64,000 nucleotides of DNA from Lingula anatina. Taxonomy: Eukaryota; Brachiopoda; Lingulata; Lingulida; Lingulidae. Below the pieces are notes generated by a model, which had not been told where the DNA came from, did no database searches, and saw only the letters and a program-made list of their open reading frames with translations. The stretch's first letter is position 1, and every line of letters starts with the position of its first letter. This document shows, piece by piece, positions 12,701 to 27,700 of the stretch. Location: assembly GCF_001039355.2 (NCBI RefSeq), contig NW_019775790.1, forward strand, positions 87,384-151,383, given 5' to 3'. The translations under genes were made by a program, and so were the position numbers.

Positions 12701-15700
12701 ATATGGGTTATATATGAAATCAAGATCGAGCTGACAATACCGGAATCTAGAACCTAGGGTAACATATGCAGTCCTGTGACTTGATTTACTGATTCATAAA
12801 ATGAAACCATCATTGCAGTTTTGTTCTATCCTCATCCTATTTTACATTTTATTTTTGGTCTGATGACTGAACAGCATTTTTATTGCAAGTTCTTCTCTTG
12901 TACTGTCTGTATTAAGGGTGAAAGGGTGGGGATGGGAGTTCAAATCCATTGCCATTAGAAAAAGAGTGGTGTGAACATTTTTTTCTGTAAAATCCTATAA
13001 TTTGATATTGAGAGATAATAAGTTCCACCTATGTTCTACTGGATAAAAGCAATAATCTCTTCACTTAGACAGCCTCTGAAGAGAAATGTTGTTTTTCTCT
13101 GAAAAATGTCTGAGAAATTGTGAAATCATAAAGAGGGATTAAAAACAAACCCTCCCCATATCCAATTCTTTGAAATACTCACTGCCACAAAATCAAATGT
13201 CATTTCACGTCTTATTTTCTTGAAACACGGGGAAACTTTTCAAATTTCATGGCAATGGGGAAGGCTCTTGGTGCAAGCAAAACTTGAGATAAATGAGATT
13301 TCTAGAAATTTCCTAGAAAGGAAGTCCCTGGAGAGTTAGCATTGTCCAGTGCAAGTAATAACCAGTCCCTAATGATGACCAGATGGTCAGATCTATTATC
13401 AGTATTGATGAATATTGATGGTCACAACCCATCAGTAGATTTTTTGTCAACAAATTGAAAGCATCAACTGTGTCACAGAAAATATGGACCATAAATTGTT
13501 TGAATGTTTTGAATGGATCCTGGTAACAAAGGTGAAATAATTCAAACTGCACTGAAGGAAAAGGCTTTTAAGTTCAGCATCTTCCCATACTTCCCATCTT
13601 CCACTCACTGCTGTTTGAATTTATGAAAATCACTGTATAACACCTGATGTGTGTATTCTAAATCTTTTCCATTTTCTGACTATTAAAACCATTTGGAAAA
13701 AGGCACTTCCTCATCATTAAAAAAAACTAGTGCCAGTCATCAGACCAAACAAATTACTAGCTTCCACCACAGAAATAATTTTCTACTGCTGCTAATGTAT
13801 TTTACGACAAATTTGGATAAAACATTCAAATGCAAAGTAAAACTTTTTTACTGCTTGAAATTATGGGAGCAGTTTTGCAACTGATTTCATCTTCTTAGCT
13901 TTCCTGAGCATCTGCACAATTATAGGGTTGAGTATTAAAACTAAACTACTTTTGTAGGTGACTTTCCAAGTTTCTAATGATCATCCACCTTGGCCTTAAT
14001 TATAGAAACTCACCTTTTTTTGTGAAGAGTCCACCTGAGTTCAGAACCTTTAAGTACTTGCACACTTGCACCTTCTGGGGTAACAACTGTTTTAAATGGG
14101 TCTTCTAGTAGCTTACTCTGAAACAAAAAAGAACTTATTTAATTCTGCTGACAAGTCAACCACGTAGGTGCCTGCAATGGTAGAAAAAATTGGAATATTA
14201 CATGAATAGACGGTGTTACTACCTGTCAATAAACAAGAATAAAAAATCCAGTTAACAACTTTCAAAAACATATACCTGCATGAGCTGCTCATCAGAGAGA
14301 AACATGAATGAAACCACTACCACAAGTTTTGCTACATACGACACTTCATCTGTAGGTTGTTTGTCAAAGTTATGACTAAGCTAGATCAGGTTCTGAGATC
14401 AGCCTAAATATTACGACACTCCTAATAGATTTTTACCACCAAAACCTTGTGCCCAGGTGCCACATAAGAAAGTTAATATGAAAATGAAGCAACAGAATTA
14501 CTACTTTTTCACTGAACTTGATATATATATATCTTTGCAGGGGGCATTTATAACAGAGGATACCTGAATCAGCACCAGACAGACACAAAACTTTTGTCAA
14601 CAAGAAACCCTGTTTTTGTTGCTCAAGTGTTTGCTCTAATCATGCCAACTGTGACATCTGGCAAGATGTCACATTGCACAGGCGGTAGCTACATATCCAC
14701 AAAGTTTGAGATGCCACACACACCGTTCCAATCTGCTCTCATCACATCTACATGCACTTCTACATTCCACTTACACCACATTCCACCATTTTATTTCTGT
14801 TTTGCAAGTGCCATTTTTTCCTGCAGCAACAAGAGCCATGTTGAATATTCAAATAGGAATTTGACAAAATATCATTGACATCAATGACAAACTATGTGCC
14901 GCCTATTTGCTGCTCTGGTCATTTTGTTCCACACACAATAAAATTAAGCAAAATGCTGATAAATTTATTTCTTCCCCCACTGTGACAACCAGTTTGTCAT
15001 CAGTCACCTTGGATCTTATTAGCATGTCTCAGACAGTCTAATAGCTTATCTTTATTGTGTCCAACCTAGATTTTTTGATCTTCTCTGAAGCAATGGATAC
15101 AGTCACACAATGCCACAAACAAAAAAATGTAGAACAGACAATAAACTTGAAAAAGTAAACAACTGTATTATAAACAAAGGGTCATCTATGTGCTAACACT
15201 GCACAAAAACTATAAGTACAACTTCTTGGTGTAATGAAATAATATTGTTTTTCCTGTAATGCTTCTTAATATGTCTCTTCTTAATATGTCTATCATTTGA
15301 GAAGTGGAGCAGGGGGGGTAAAAGCTCTGTTAGCAATATACATGACAATCTTCAAAGTTCTTTGCACCCGTGTGACATGTACAAGCCAAGGTATTCATTT
15401 TTTACTTTCAGTTCTCCCACTGGGCAGGTTAACTACAGTCCTGACAACATTGTGTACCTACCTAATACTTGACGATCCTAGCTTCCTGTACTCTTCTCCT
15501 GACAAGAAAGAAGTGAAAAAAATCCATTTTCATCTCTAAACTAGATTTAAGGCAATGAGACCCTAAAATCTTCAGCGTTCTAGTGAAGTGTGACACACTG
15601 CATGGCTTCACTGCACTAAACTTATAGTAGCTAGGGACCCCTCTCTCTCTTTCCTGGCCTACACATGACCTCTCCTGTGCTATCAAAAACACCAGTATAA

Positions 15701-18700
15701 ATAAACAAATGAACTTGAATCTGACCTCTAGGAATGGGATGTATTTCTATTTTATTAAAAACCATGCATTAGTGCCTGTAAGGGCTTATTCACATTTACT
15801 GAACTGAGAGGCAAAAATTTATAATTCATGGAGGTTATAAATGGATTTTTATCACTTTGTGACATTGCTGCAGCATGCAAGTTTGGATGAATCTCAGCTT
15901 CTGTTACTGCAGTACTTTAAGTCGCAGCAAAGTAAAGTAAATTACAATGAAACCTTGCAACAAAATAATACCAATAATGTGTCCTTTCATATGTTTTTCT
16001 TCTACAAAACAACCAATGTTGACAATTGATTTTTTTTTCTTAACGGATTTTTTCGTTATCACAGACTGATCTCTTGAATTCAACAACAAACAGTTACAGA
16101 ACAAGTGTTTGCAGAATAACACACCTGATAACATCTGCCTTACGTGCTTTGCTCACAAAATGCTTTCAAACAGAATCCTATTTACTCCACTAAAGCTTAG
16201 TGCCTTTAAGACTTCAGATACCAATGATTGGAGCTTATTTAACCAAAAATGCCTGGTATAATACTACTGTTATTGGCTGTTACCCTACATACGGGTACAT
16301 AGTGAAATTCAAACAAAGCAATTATTTACTTGATGATGAATGGATAAAATGTGAAATGGTATCTATTTCTATTCTATTACTGTAACAATAATAAATGTTC
16401 CAACCCATTTAGAATGTAAGAGAGGCTGCCGTGAGTATTAATTATTACAAAAACTTAAAATCAAATTTGTAAACATATTAAGTACTTGCTTCCAATATGC
16501 TCTGAGTAGGTACCTAGAAATGCTCTGCAAAAATGATCAGCCTATGCCACATTGGAATCTTTGGACTGCAAAATTTCAAAACTTAAATAAAATATTAATT
16601 TCCCTTCCCCCAAAAAAGAATTAAACTATATACACTGAGGTCCAAAATTATCTATATTCAGTTTTTGGTATTTTGAAAATTCTCCATTTTGACATGCAAT
16701 GACTTAAAGCACGTATGATTTGAAAACAAATTGTGAAAAATAATGCAAAAGTAAGGTTCATGGAAGAACTAGCATCATAACAACAGATTTTTAAGTGGCT
16801 TCTCAAAATGGCTGTATTTATCTAAACCCTTTGTGTACCTCTGTGTGTAAAGACTCCTCCAAGGTGACATATACTTACTTCAAATCAATAGTTAAAGCAG
16901 ACACTTGTTTTTCAATTAGCAAAGATTGATGGGACTCTTCCCCCTTTCCTTGTACCAACATTAAGGAAACAAGACTTTTGCAACCATTCAGGAAGTCAAT
17001 CAGCATCCCAAACTGTCAGATAAAATCAAATGTCGTGTTGGGAAAAACTGGAGGTTGGATAATCCTCCCAACCACAATAAAACACAATATATAAACTCCT
17101 TACCACAGTGTCACAGAGTGCAGTGCTGCCACCAGAACCTGCTGATGGCACCCTAACATGTCAACTTTCAATTTTTAAGCCCCTTTTTTTAGTCTGTTCC
17201 ATTTTCAAGACAGGTAGATAACTGATAATTGAAGGGCAAGCTGCTTGGAAAAGAATATGGATATCTCCATACCTTTTTATTCTCTGATATTCCTTAATTT
17301 TTAGGTATAAATGAACCCTTAAGTCAAACATTCCCTATGTAGCATTTCATCTATAAGTTATCTTTTCTAAAATCTTTTTTTTTTAATCCAACTTAGCTTC
17401 AATTTGGTAATTACTCAAAAATTTCAAACATAAATAATTTCCCCACTTAAAATGTTTCGTTAATTAATAATAAAGTTAAAAAATAAATCATCTTATTAAA
17501 AAGTTTTTAAAAGTTTGTTTGCTTTGTGTCAAGAAAGTAAATTATTGTAACTTACACATCTTGAAAACTTCAAATATTAGAAAAAGTGTGACATTTGATA
17601 GTTCTACAAAATTACTATATATATATTAATCTATCTAGGAACCATAAGGCCACAAAAAGAAGCAGCAAAGATTTGGCAAATAGACTAAGACAAGGAAACG
17701 AGGAATTCTAAACACATACACAATACCCACTGTGATATCAGGTTATATCATAGTCAACATACAGGTGATAATAACTGAACCCTGTATGAAAACTTTTGAT
17801 GGCCCTTCAGGAGGTATTACTATGACAGTAATGCTTACACATGGTGTGACTCTTAGGTCATTACTTTTACAGTACTGATCAATTGAAAATAAAAAGCCTA
17901 ATACAATATACTTTACAATTAATTCAGATTTATCAATTAATCACTGCTTAATTGAATTTAAGACATTGGGCTCAGTAAAACATAAACTAATGTCATCTTA
18001 GGATTACAAAGAGTTGACAAGCTTGTACATGTATAATCAACAGTGATGACAATAAGTGAATATTGCCACTGCTAATCAGGAACACTATCAACATCTTTCT
18101 CCTACCATATCATTATGAATAATAACAGGAACTAACTCTCAAATGATTGCTAAATATAATCAAGAATTACAAACAGCCATAATAATAATAATCACACCCT
18201 GAACCGTACCTCCTGTTTTTGTTGACAAGTGGAGAAATAATTTCATCATTCTCAACCAACGCAAATTGTGTCAAGGGTCTACTGTGACAAAGGAAACCCC
18301 ACACAAACCCATCCCCTTGTTTTGAATCGAATGCTGGAACTGCAAAACCACCGCGCAAACATGTTGCAAAAGTTCACGTCCTGTTTATACCTAGCTTTCA
18401 GAAGCTCAACAAGTGGTGTGTGCTACTGGTGCCCATTGTTGAAGCTTCCTACACAGTGAAGTACATCCTTACCTGTCTGTCATTGCAGTCAACTCTCCTT
18501 ATCAGAAGTCCTCTACAATATGCCAGGCAAGATCATCCCTCTAACAGGCCATGGTAGCTATTGTCTCTTGTTTGCCTTTGCTCCACTGCATCCCGCGCTC
18601 CATTCAACCTGTTTCTATGTCTTGTGTACTTTCAATTTAATCGACAAACATGTTTCTACACAGCCTCTGAATACAGTGAAAGAAACTTTTCAAACTGGTT

Positions 18701-21700
18701 CATTCCCGCAGCCAAGTCGCAACAGAAATAACTTTGAAGGAAAATAGCCTCACTTTAAACAAATGCTCTATTACTGCCAAATAAAGCCAGCTTAAGTATT
18801 GAACATATTGAGTCATCAGCCGAGTTTTCAGTAAGGATTTGATAGTATTAATCAATAAGACACAATGTTTTGTGTTTCAATAAAATCAAAGCATTTAGTG
18901 CTACCAAAATTGACCCTTAAGGAATGAGACACAAAAGGTAATTCAATACACACCAGACAGTAGTATCTTACTTAAACAGTTATTCTCAATATCCTCTTAA
19001 CTGATGCTAATCGTCTCCTTTTTCTCATTCTATCCCTAGTAGCACCTATTCACCTGTCTAAGGCTCTATAGCTTATTACTGCAGCGTGGAATTTATAATC
19101 ACCTGATCTAAGGGAGTATAACAACAGGTTTATTGACTTTGTTCATTTTCAAACAGGTGTAAATCAGGTGTGTTTCCAAACTAGGTCAGCACCTAGATCA
19201 CTGCCCAGAACACACCAACCAACTCATAGGTATCTATATCTCCCTGTCTAGACCTAAAACAAGGGACATGAAAAAGCAGCATGTTAAAGATATTCTGTTT
19301 CAGTTACAAAAATTCTGAATAACTTTTTTCCTTCTATTTGCTATATTCTCTCTCCCTCTCTCTTCATTTATCATAAAAACTTCTTTCCATTTATCAAAAA
19401 ACAACATTTGATTAACTTATAATCAACACCTCTCCATTTGAGCTAAAAATATACACCCAGTATAAAGTGTTTTGACTGAATCATCTGTCATTAAAAAATG
19501 ACTTGCAGCTGTCTAAACTGATGAAAAAAAAACACCATATTGTCCTCAACTATACACAAATGTTGAACATCACAGTCACCCTTTGACTTACTAATATAAA
19601 TGTCCTTCACAAAGACACCTCACTGATTTGCAAGCTAGAGAATTTTTGTCGCAACTTTAATTTCCCACATACACCATCAAGACGCAAATAGCTGCCTGGC
19701 GTAAAATGGAGTCCATCATATACATATATACCAAATTCATAAAACACCCACTGATGAACATGTATCAGCTTTTAGCCCGTGCTTAGAAATTATGCAAATG
19801 TACATTACCTCAGGACACCAAAGGCATCATCTGTTGAAAGGAAAACACTTCATAAAATTCGCATTAAGTTTTACAAAAAGTGTAATGCACATTTTCAAAA
19901 ACTAGCACAACAATACAAGCTTCAAATCACATATTTAGCTTACCTTCTATTATAAAAAAAACAGACCATGAAATTACCAAGCCATTTTTTTAACTGAAGC
20001 AGGTGGATTAGGAAGAATCCATACATGTTTAACAACATGCACTGTCAAAATATGGTATAAAAAAAATACCTTGTGGACACCAAAAAAATATACAGAAACT
20101 GATAACAGATATACTGCCGACATCCAGGTTAACTGACACAACTCGGAGAGACTGCAAGTGTCTTCACAGTGTCAATAAAACACAGGTAACCAATGCCATG
20201 ACCCAGTTCACATGTAAGTCATTTGGAAAATCTGGACCATCCAAAAACAAGCTGTATGGGCCACTGTTGAACTGGAGCAACCAATCTTATCTGAGGGCTG
20301 GACTGAAGAAGATTAATGTGGCTAATAATACACTTAAACAAGATACCACTTTACACAAACCAGAATTTTTCAGTGGCAAGTGCCTGTCGTATCTGTCAAA
20401 TGGTCACAACAAATGCAGGTAGACTTATCTTCTAGTATGATGGTACTATTACAGCACAAAACCTACTAAGATATGCTTGCAAAATAGCTCATTTGGAACC
20501 AAAAAAGTGCAAATCTTCTTGGAAATTTGATGAGCTTACTTCATCAGTTGACAAACTGTGTTTTAAACTAAATACTGGTATATTTTGTCATAATAAAAAT
20601 TGCATGAAAATGCTTAATTGACTGTCATATTGATCTTGTAGCACTAATATTCTGAGAAAGTTTAAAATGCAGTTGATACAACACAGTGCAGGTTCTTCCT
20701 CACATAAAAGACCTCTTTGTATCAAAACTTTTTATAAGACAGGACAATGCTTTCAGTTTTTTTTTTTCATCAATGTCCTTACTACACACCTCTCCCGCAA
20801 TATCCATTAGGGCCAGATAACAGATATAACCACAGCAAAATACCACATAATTAACCTGGTCAACTTTGTACCCAGTTGACTGTAATTTCAAAAACCATTT
20901 TCTTTACTCAAAATAGCGTATTCAAAAACATTACCTCTACTACACATTGTACCTCATAACCAAAAATTTATTGTATATGCTCAATACAATAAGTGTTAGA
21001 ATACTAAATCCAAAGAAAATGGTTTTAAAATTTCATAGAGTGTCAAGACAATTCTGAAAAATAGTAGAATTTGCCAAATTGTACCAATCATTCACAGATC
21101 CATGGGTTTTCTACATCAATGAAGGTGGATCATATAAAGCGATCAAATACTAAACTTATCATCAACACCACCATCCCTGATAATTTAGATTCAAAGAACA
21201 AGCAGATCATTACACGTAGGTGTTTGGGTCAATAGAAATCAATATTGTACAGTTATTGGTGACTGTGGTCAAATGTATGTTGACACCCACATCTTTCTAT
21301 CATAAAAGGTTGTTTTTCATTCCTCTTCCTGACAAAACTGATCACTGCAGCGCTGAAAATATTATTGCTCAACTTTGGGTTGCACAATCTAATCAATACA
21401 AAAACGTATGTTCTTTGTACCTTCAATAATGACTGAGTCAATAAAAATGATGCATTATTCTGATCTGCAGAATTAAAGACAAAAATCTAAGTTTTCAATT
21501 ATAGTACAAGTTCCACTATTTTTTTATTTGGTTGTCATTATTAAGCTAGTGTAATTAAGTGGCTGCATCAAAGATTTCAGCAATTTTTTCAATTAAGTCT
21601 GACCACAGTTCCACCACCCCCAAAAAGTTACCAAAATACCAAACCTTTACACTCTGACCAAAGGGTCCCCATATAGTACACTACAAAATTATTGTATCAA

Positions 21701-24700
21701 ACCCTGTGGGATTTCACGTTATCAACGGTAACGCATTCCTTGCCAGACATACCCTTTGAAATTTGAAATAGTCGGTGGGAGCAATATCACACCTAGATGC
21801 AAAGTAGCACACACCCCGATGTAAGTGTAACATAATGCAAGTCAAGTATCGTCTCAGACTTTTTCCAGATGCGTAACTGAGGCCTACCCAACTACCAGGC
21901 TCGGCACTGAATGATCAAAAATTCACCCATATATTGGACCACACTACCCGTTTTCAAGGTGTGCATCAGTACGCATTTCACAGTATCATACCCCAGAACA
22001 AATTTTGAGATGAGATGCACTACTTTCCAATCCAGCTGAAAATCATCATTATCACATTGCATACCAGGCAAGAGCAGTGTCACGTCTGATACTTCAAAGT
22101 GCGTACTGATACACACCTTGAAAATGGGTATTGTGGTCCGATCTACCGGTGAATTCAGGATCATTCAGTGCCGAGTCTGGTAGTTGGGTAGGCCTGTAGC
22201 TGAGTGACTACACACAACCCCACAATACTGTCCACCTCTGTTGCTGAGGCACCCTTAAAGGGGTGGAAAGGGGTGGGATAGTTGCATAAGACCAGACAAG
22301 CTGATTGGGTGTTATCCCACAGGGTCCAATACCTTTAATTTTATATACTATTTTGGAGGCCCTGATATCACAGTGTATCAAACCTTCATATATGCAGAGC
22401 ATCAGAAGAAGAGGAAGAAGATAAAATCTACAACCTACAAATCTGCTTGGCTGTACCACAAGCAAAATATACCTTATCTGACGGATAAGCAGGCCATTCA
22501 ATTATTTGAAATGTATTGCTGTGCATGTCAGAATTTAATAATGACAAAGAAATGGAAGGAGTACTTGATGAATAATCAACATTTTATCTGTTTCACCATC
22601 TATGATAAAAGCATTTGATTTTTTTTACTTACCTTGTTATTTAATGAAGCAAATTAAGTTCTTCTTGATAAAAAGTGATAAACTGCATCAAATATGACAA
22701 CTCCCAAGTACTTCTAATGGTCTCATAAGGTTGTCTTGCTGAAACAAATAAAAAACATAGTTTCACATATGAAACATATTATATCCCTATGAATGACGAT
22801 ACAAATGTATGTAGACATTTCTTTTACATAAATATAATTGCATCTCACCCCTATCAGTGAAAGCGTAAATTGGGATATTGTTAATTGCAAATATATAAGA
22901 TGCTGTTGACTGAAACACAAACATGAAGCTTTGTTTTTCACATGCTGTTAAATTGAATCTTCAGTCATGCTATACTCAAAATTTAACTGACAGTTGCTAT
23001 TCTCATTGTCTCTATTATACCTCTGTTGGTGCTGTATCAAGTACTGACACATTTTATTCCTGGATGTCAAATTTTTTACCTAACTACTTTCTGTAATAAA
23101 TAACAACAGCCATACTAAATTATATTTGACTGGACTAACATGTCTTATGTTACTTTCTAGATTGAAGTATGTTATGAAGATTTTCTAGACATGGTTATGA
23201 AACATCCACTAACAGTATATCAATAAGTTAGTGTAATTTCACCTGGCAATATAGCTAGAAGGTGTATTTGCCTGCCTTACAAATGATCCATGAAAATTCT
23301 TTCTCCACGGGAGCCAATAGCTATACATTATTTGTTGCTCACCCAGTACCTATATCATCAGGCATAGCTTAGCCTAATATATCTCCCCACCAAGGAGTTC
23401 TACACTACCATCATCATCAGTGCCTCAGCGTACCTTGTCATTTTATCTATCGCCTTATCTACGCCACCCTATTTGCACACCAGGGGAAATAAAAGGCTTT
23501 ACTGCTACAACCAAAGCAGTGAAAGGCAGCCCTGCAGATGTGTATTGTCATTAAAACTGGGTCTTTGCACAAATTTGCAGGTTCAATTATTTCCTACTAT
23601 GAGTGGACACAAAACCCCCATTGACTGTGCGCCACTGAAAAAATTTTAGGAATGATAGCGGAGAGGCAATCAATTGTGTTCTAATCCCAGTCTGAATAAA
23701 GGGCACCTACACACATATTTGCTGCACTTAACATATAAATCTACCTGTTGTGTTTGGATTGTGTGCTGATTAATCTGTGCTTCTCTTTCATGCCCTTACA
23801 GGAGAGTGGCTGGAACAACAAACTTACCTCCTGACCCGGATTCACAAGATCTCAATTTTATATATCACCTTTCAAACTCTGAAAGGTCTCTGAACTCGAC
23901 TCATACGTCTTCTCACCCCTGTCATGTTATAAATCTAAGGATAATAAGAAGTATTTGTCACAGATTTTATCTAAATTTACATAATTACAAAAAATTATTA
24001 ACCAGCTGTCACCTCGACTAAATCAATCTTTTCAGTACTATGTCACTTGTTTCATAAGGCTTGGCCGTCAGTGAATCAAATGCATTGTCCTAGTGAAGTA
24101 AGTCATCACCGCTATGGCCATTAGTGTTTACATGGTGAAACAATTTATCATCCCACCCAAATTGTAAATAAATGTCTCATTTCCCTACCAAGATGGATAC
24201 ACTAGCTTTGGTATGTCTCATTTTTTCTACCTGTATTAATATACCTATCTTTACCAAAGAACCCCCCCCCCCAATACTATCCCAACAGTACTCAACACCT
24301 TTACTAAATACCAAGTTATCTGGGAAAGATATTCCTTACTTCAATTCTCCTAATTAATGGAGAGAGACCCCCCCCCCCCAAGAAAAAAAGATAAAAGCAG
24401 TACCTTGCCATACCAAAATATGCTGTCCCTTCAAGCTGTCCCTAGCTCCCAATGATGATGTGAGAAAAATAAATACCTTTTTTTTCTGCATGTGATTCAT
24501 TCACACAAACTAACCAAACAAGTGACAGTCCATTTATAACACTACCACACCATCAGCAGGCACAAACAAAGACATGAAGTTGTTTCCTTCAGGTGATGAT
24601 ACCGCAGGAGACCACTTCCAATATCCTGGTTCGGGGCCGAATCTTCCAGCTATCCTCTAGATTGCTTATATTTCTTCCTTATAACCCACAATCTCCAATT

Positions 24701-27700
24701 TCTATATGTCTTAATCCTTGTTGCACCCCTTCAACCTCCTGTCTGGTGTACCTCACATGTTTCCAAACTTAGTCACAGACTGTAATGAATGAAACTATGT
24801 AAAGAATGCCTACGGCACAAAATGTGGAACAAGGAGCTGACGGGTAGAAACTATAGTAAAAAACCAAACTTTCAACATTTCATGCAGAGCATTATTCTAA
24901 ATATCTATATTGTTTGCCTTAAATTAAATTAAAACCATAGTAGCTGTGATAAATTCTGTGGTTGAAGGAAAGCACATTCATGCCATTCTTAGGTGTTCAC
25001 AGAGAAGAATCTTTAGGCAAAACACGCTGATCCTGTTGATTTATCCTTACAGACTAAATTCTAAGGATTGAACATGAATCTACAAAAAAAAAAAAAAAAC
25101 TTCATGCTACAGCCACGTGTTCTGGATTTCCGTTCCACATTGCAAAAATGCTAACAGATAACATAAGGTAAAACATGGTCAATCAGCCAAAACGTACATT
25201 TTCAATTTTTCATCTCAAATATTCAACCAAGCTGTGTATAATTTGATGTGTGCCAGACTGCAGTCATGTAGGCAGCATATTATCCTACTCCTAAATACGT
25301 TTCTACCCGTTTCTCAATTCTGTGACGAGACATCAAGGTAGAGTAAGTTCACACAACATTTCCCTACCCAGTTACCCTTGAACTATATCAATATCATATC
25401 ATAAGCAAATACAAAATCCAAATATACAACTACCTGAAGATAAAAAGAAAAAAAAACCTGAGGTCGGTAATAGCTGTTGCTATCCTAACGGAGCTTCTCT
25501 GCTCTTCTCCATTGAGACTGCACTCTGGTGACTCCCCATATACCAGCCGTCATGCTATGTGAACACAGACTAAGAAGAGACAGATTTGAGGTCAAAACCG
25601 AATCCTGGTCTCCCTATCACTTCATCTGTACAGAGAGTGAACAAGGTGTTTTGAAACATGGATAGTGTGACCAACTTCATTTTCAAAAATAACTGTAAGA
25701 TAAAGAGGCAGCCTGCACTTACAGCTAGCAGTTTTGCCTTTTGCATTTCTAACATGTAGGCAGTAGGAGAAGTGTAGAAGGAAATGTACTGAACCCTATG
25801 CTGCATGAATAAAGTATCAATCAATACATAATTTTCAGCAATAACTCCTTTAAACAATGCATGGCTTAAAATTCGAAAGATGGTGAGTGCAATAAATGCA
25901 TCAAAATCTTTCTTTTTTTTTTTACAAAACAATGGCCTTGACCTTTGACCTGAATATCCATGGGGCATATTAGGCTAGTTATGACCAATGTCTGTACCGA
26001 GTATCAGGACCTCAGAACAAAAAGATAAAACTAATTCAAATTTGGTAACAGATGATCTAACCCACTGGATGATTTCATAATATCCCACCGTTCATCGTTT
26101 GCGGGGGTACGGTTTTTTCTCTCTGATATATCATTTCAAATTAAACTTAAACCTTATGTATATATCAGAGAATCATAATAAATTATCAGAGACAATTTTT
26201 CACGATGCTCAATAATAAATTCCATCTTCTCAAATAAAAGACAATATCCTTAGAGTGCAATTATAAGTAGAGACAGGAGTGTGAGTTATTGGTAGGTAAT
26301 TATCTGGTCAATAACCCTGCTCAGGACACTTATGTTCTGAGTGCTATTTATTTTCCAACGCCCAGTTATGCTAACATGTTATCGAACAAACATTATGTTC
26401 TGGATACTCTATTCAAAGTGAAATAGATACGAGTTTGATTTATGAGACCCCACATAAATCATGTTTTGCACTAGAAATGATTATTGGCCAATGTGCAATT
26501 AAGGATTGTTTATGATGTGGAAATAACTATTGTTTCTTATGTACAAATAATTACTTTTGTGGCAGTGTAATATCATCTGCTTTGTTCACAAAACAAATTA
26601 CAAGTAATTAGACCCGGATGAGAATCTGAAAACAACAGGGCTTATTAAAATTAAAAATGTTTCTGTTCTTACATCTATCTTTCATAATGTCATTCCAGAT
26701 CCAAATATATGATATGTTATTACATCTTACCTAGAACTAACCTTTGTGACAAGCCTAAAATATTTAATTTTATTAATGACACAAATCTATTTCAACACAA
26801 TGGCATGCTGTCTCACCTGTAGCACTCATCTCAAACATCACAATGTATTTTACTTTCATATTTTTCAGTTCACAAAAATATACATTTTGAAGAACCATCT
26901 AATTATCATAAATCACCCTTAAGAAAAAAAATGATACAATTTCAAAAAAAGTCCAGACAAATATAGAAGAAAGGATTTCTTTTCCTCTGGAAAAGGGGGG
27001 GGGGAGAGAGAGAGAGAGAGAGGTACTGGTCCTCAAACTGTAGAACATTTCAACCCATCTGGGCTTACACACATAACACTGATTGCCATAAGGATTCTTT
27101 GAATATTAATTGACTTAATTTAAACTTCAGAAACTGCTGTTTAGATGCATCCACATTTGTCACCCTGCCCGTGGCTAGTTGTACTGGAAACTTCCCTCAG
27201 GTATAATAATGAAAATTGCATACCTGGGGCTTGCAGAGGGTGCATCCTGAAAATAAAACTAAAACTGCCTTAGCTAATACTGAATGAACGTTGCCTTTGA
27301 TTTTATATAGACTTGTATTGTCTATCACTATCACTAGTATATAACCTTTGACTACAAAAAGATGAACTGTTTGCATTTGTCCTTACCACTTACAATGGTA
27401 TCATTTTGGTTAGAAAATCAACATGAGATATTTTTAAATAAGGAAATCAAATAAGAACTATGCATCATTTCGTTTAGAACTAATAGTAAGGTAAATATAC
27501 TTAAGTAAAAAAAATAACACTCAAGGTTCAGCTTGAGATGTTTACATATAGCAAAAACCAAGACCCACATTCTGGCATGCTGAATATTTTGTTTATGTGT
27601 CATTCTCCACATATATCTATTCTATCTATCTTTAACCCAAGATTTCACACATTTGCACAAGCCCCTTTCCTGGTATTCTAGTCAACACAGAATACTTCTA

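Noticed and set aside
16629-16680. TACACTGAGGTCCAAAATTA, resembling a Tc1-type terminal repeat
   Set aside because: No matching inverted end was found within the next 1.5 kb.
25570-25968. 132-codon open frame on minus
   Set aside because: No domain, no supporting splice sites or neighbours; part reads through a poly-A/T run. Likely chance or old repeat.
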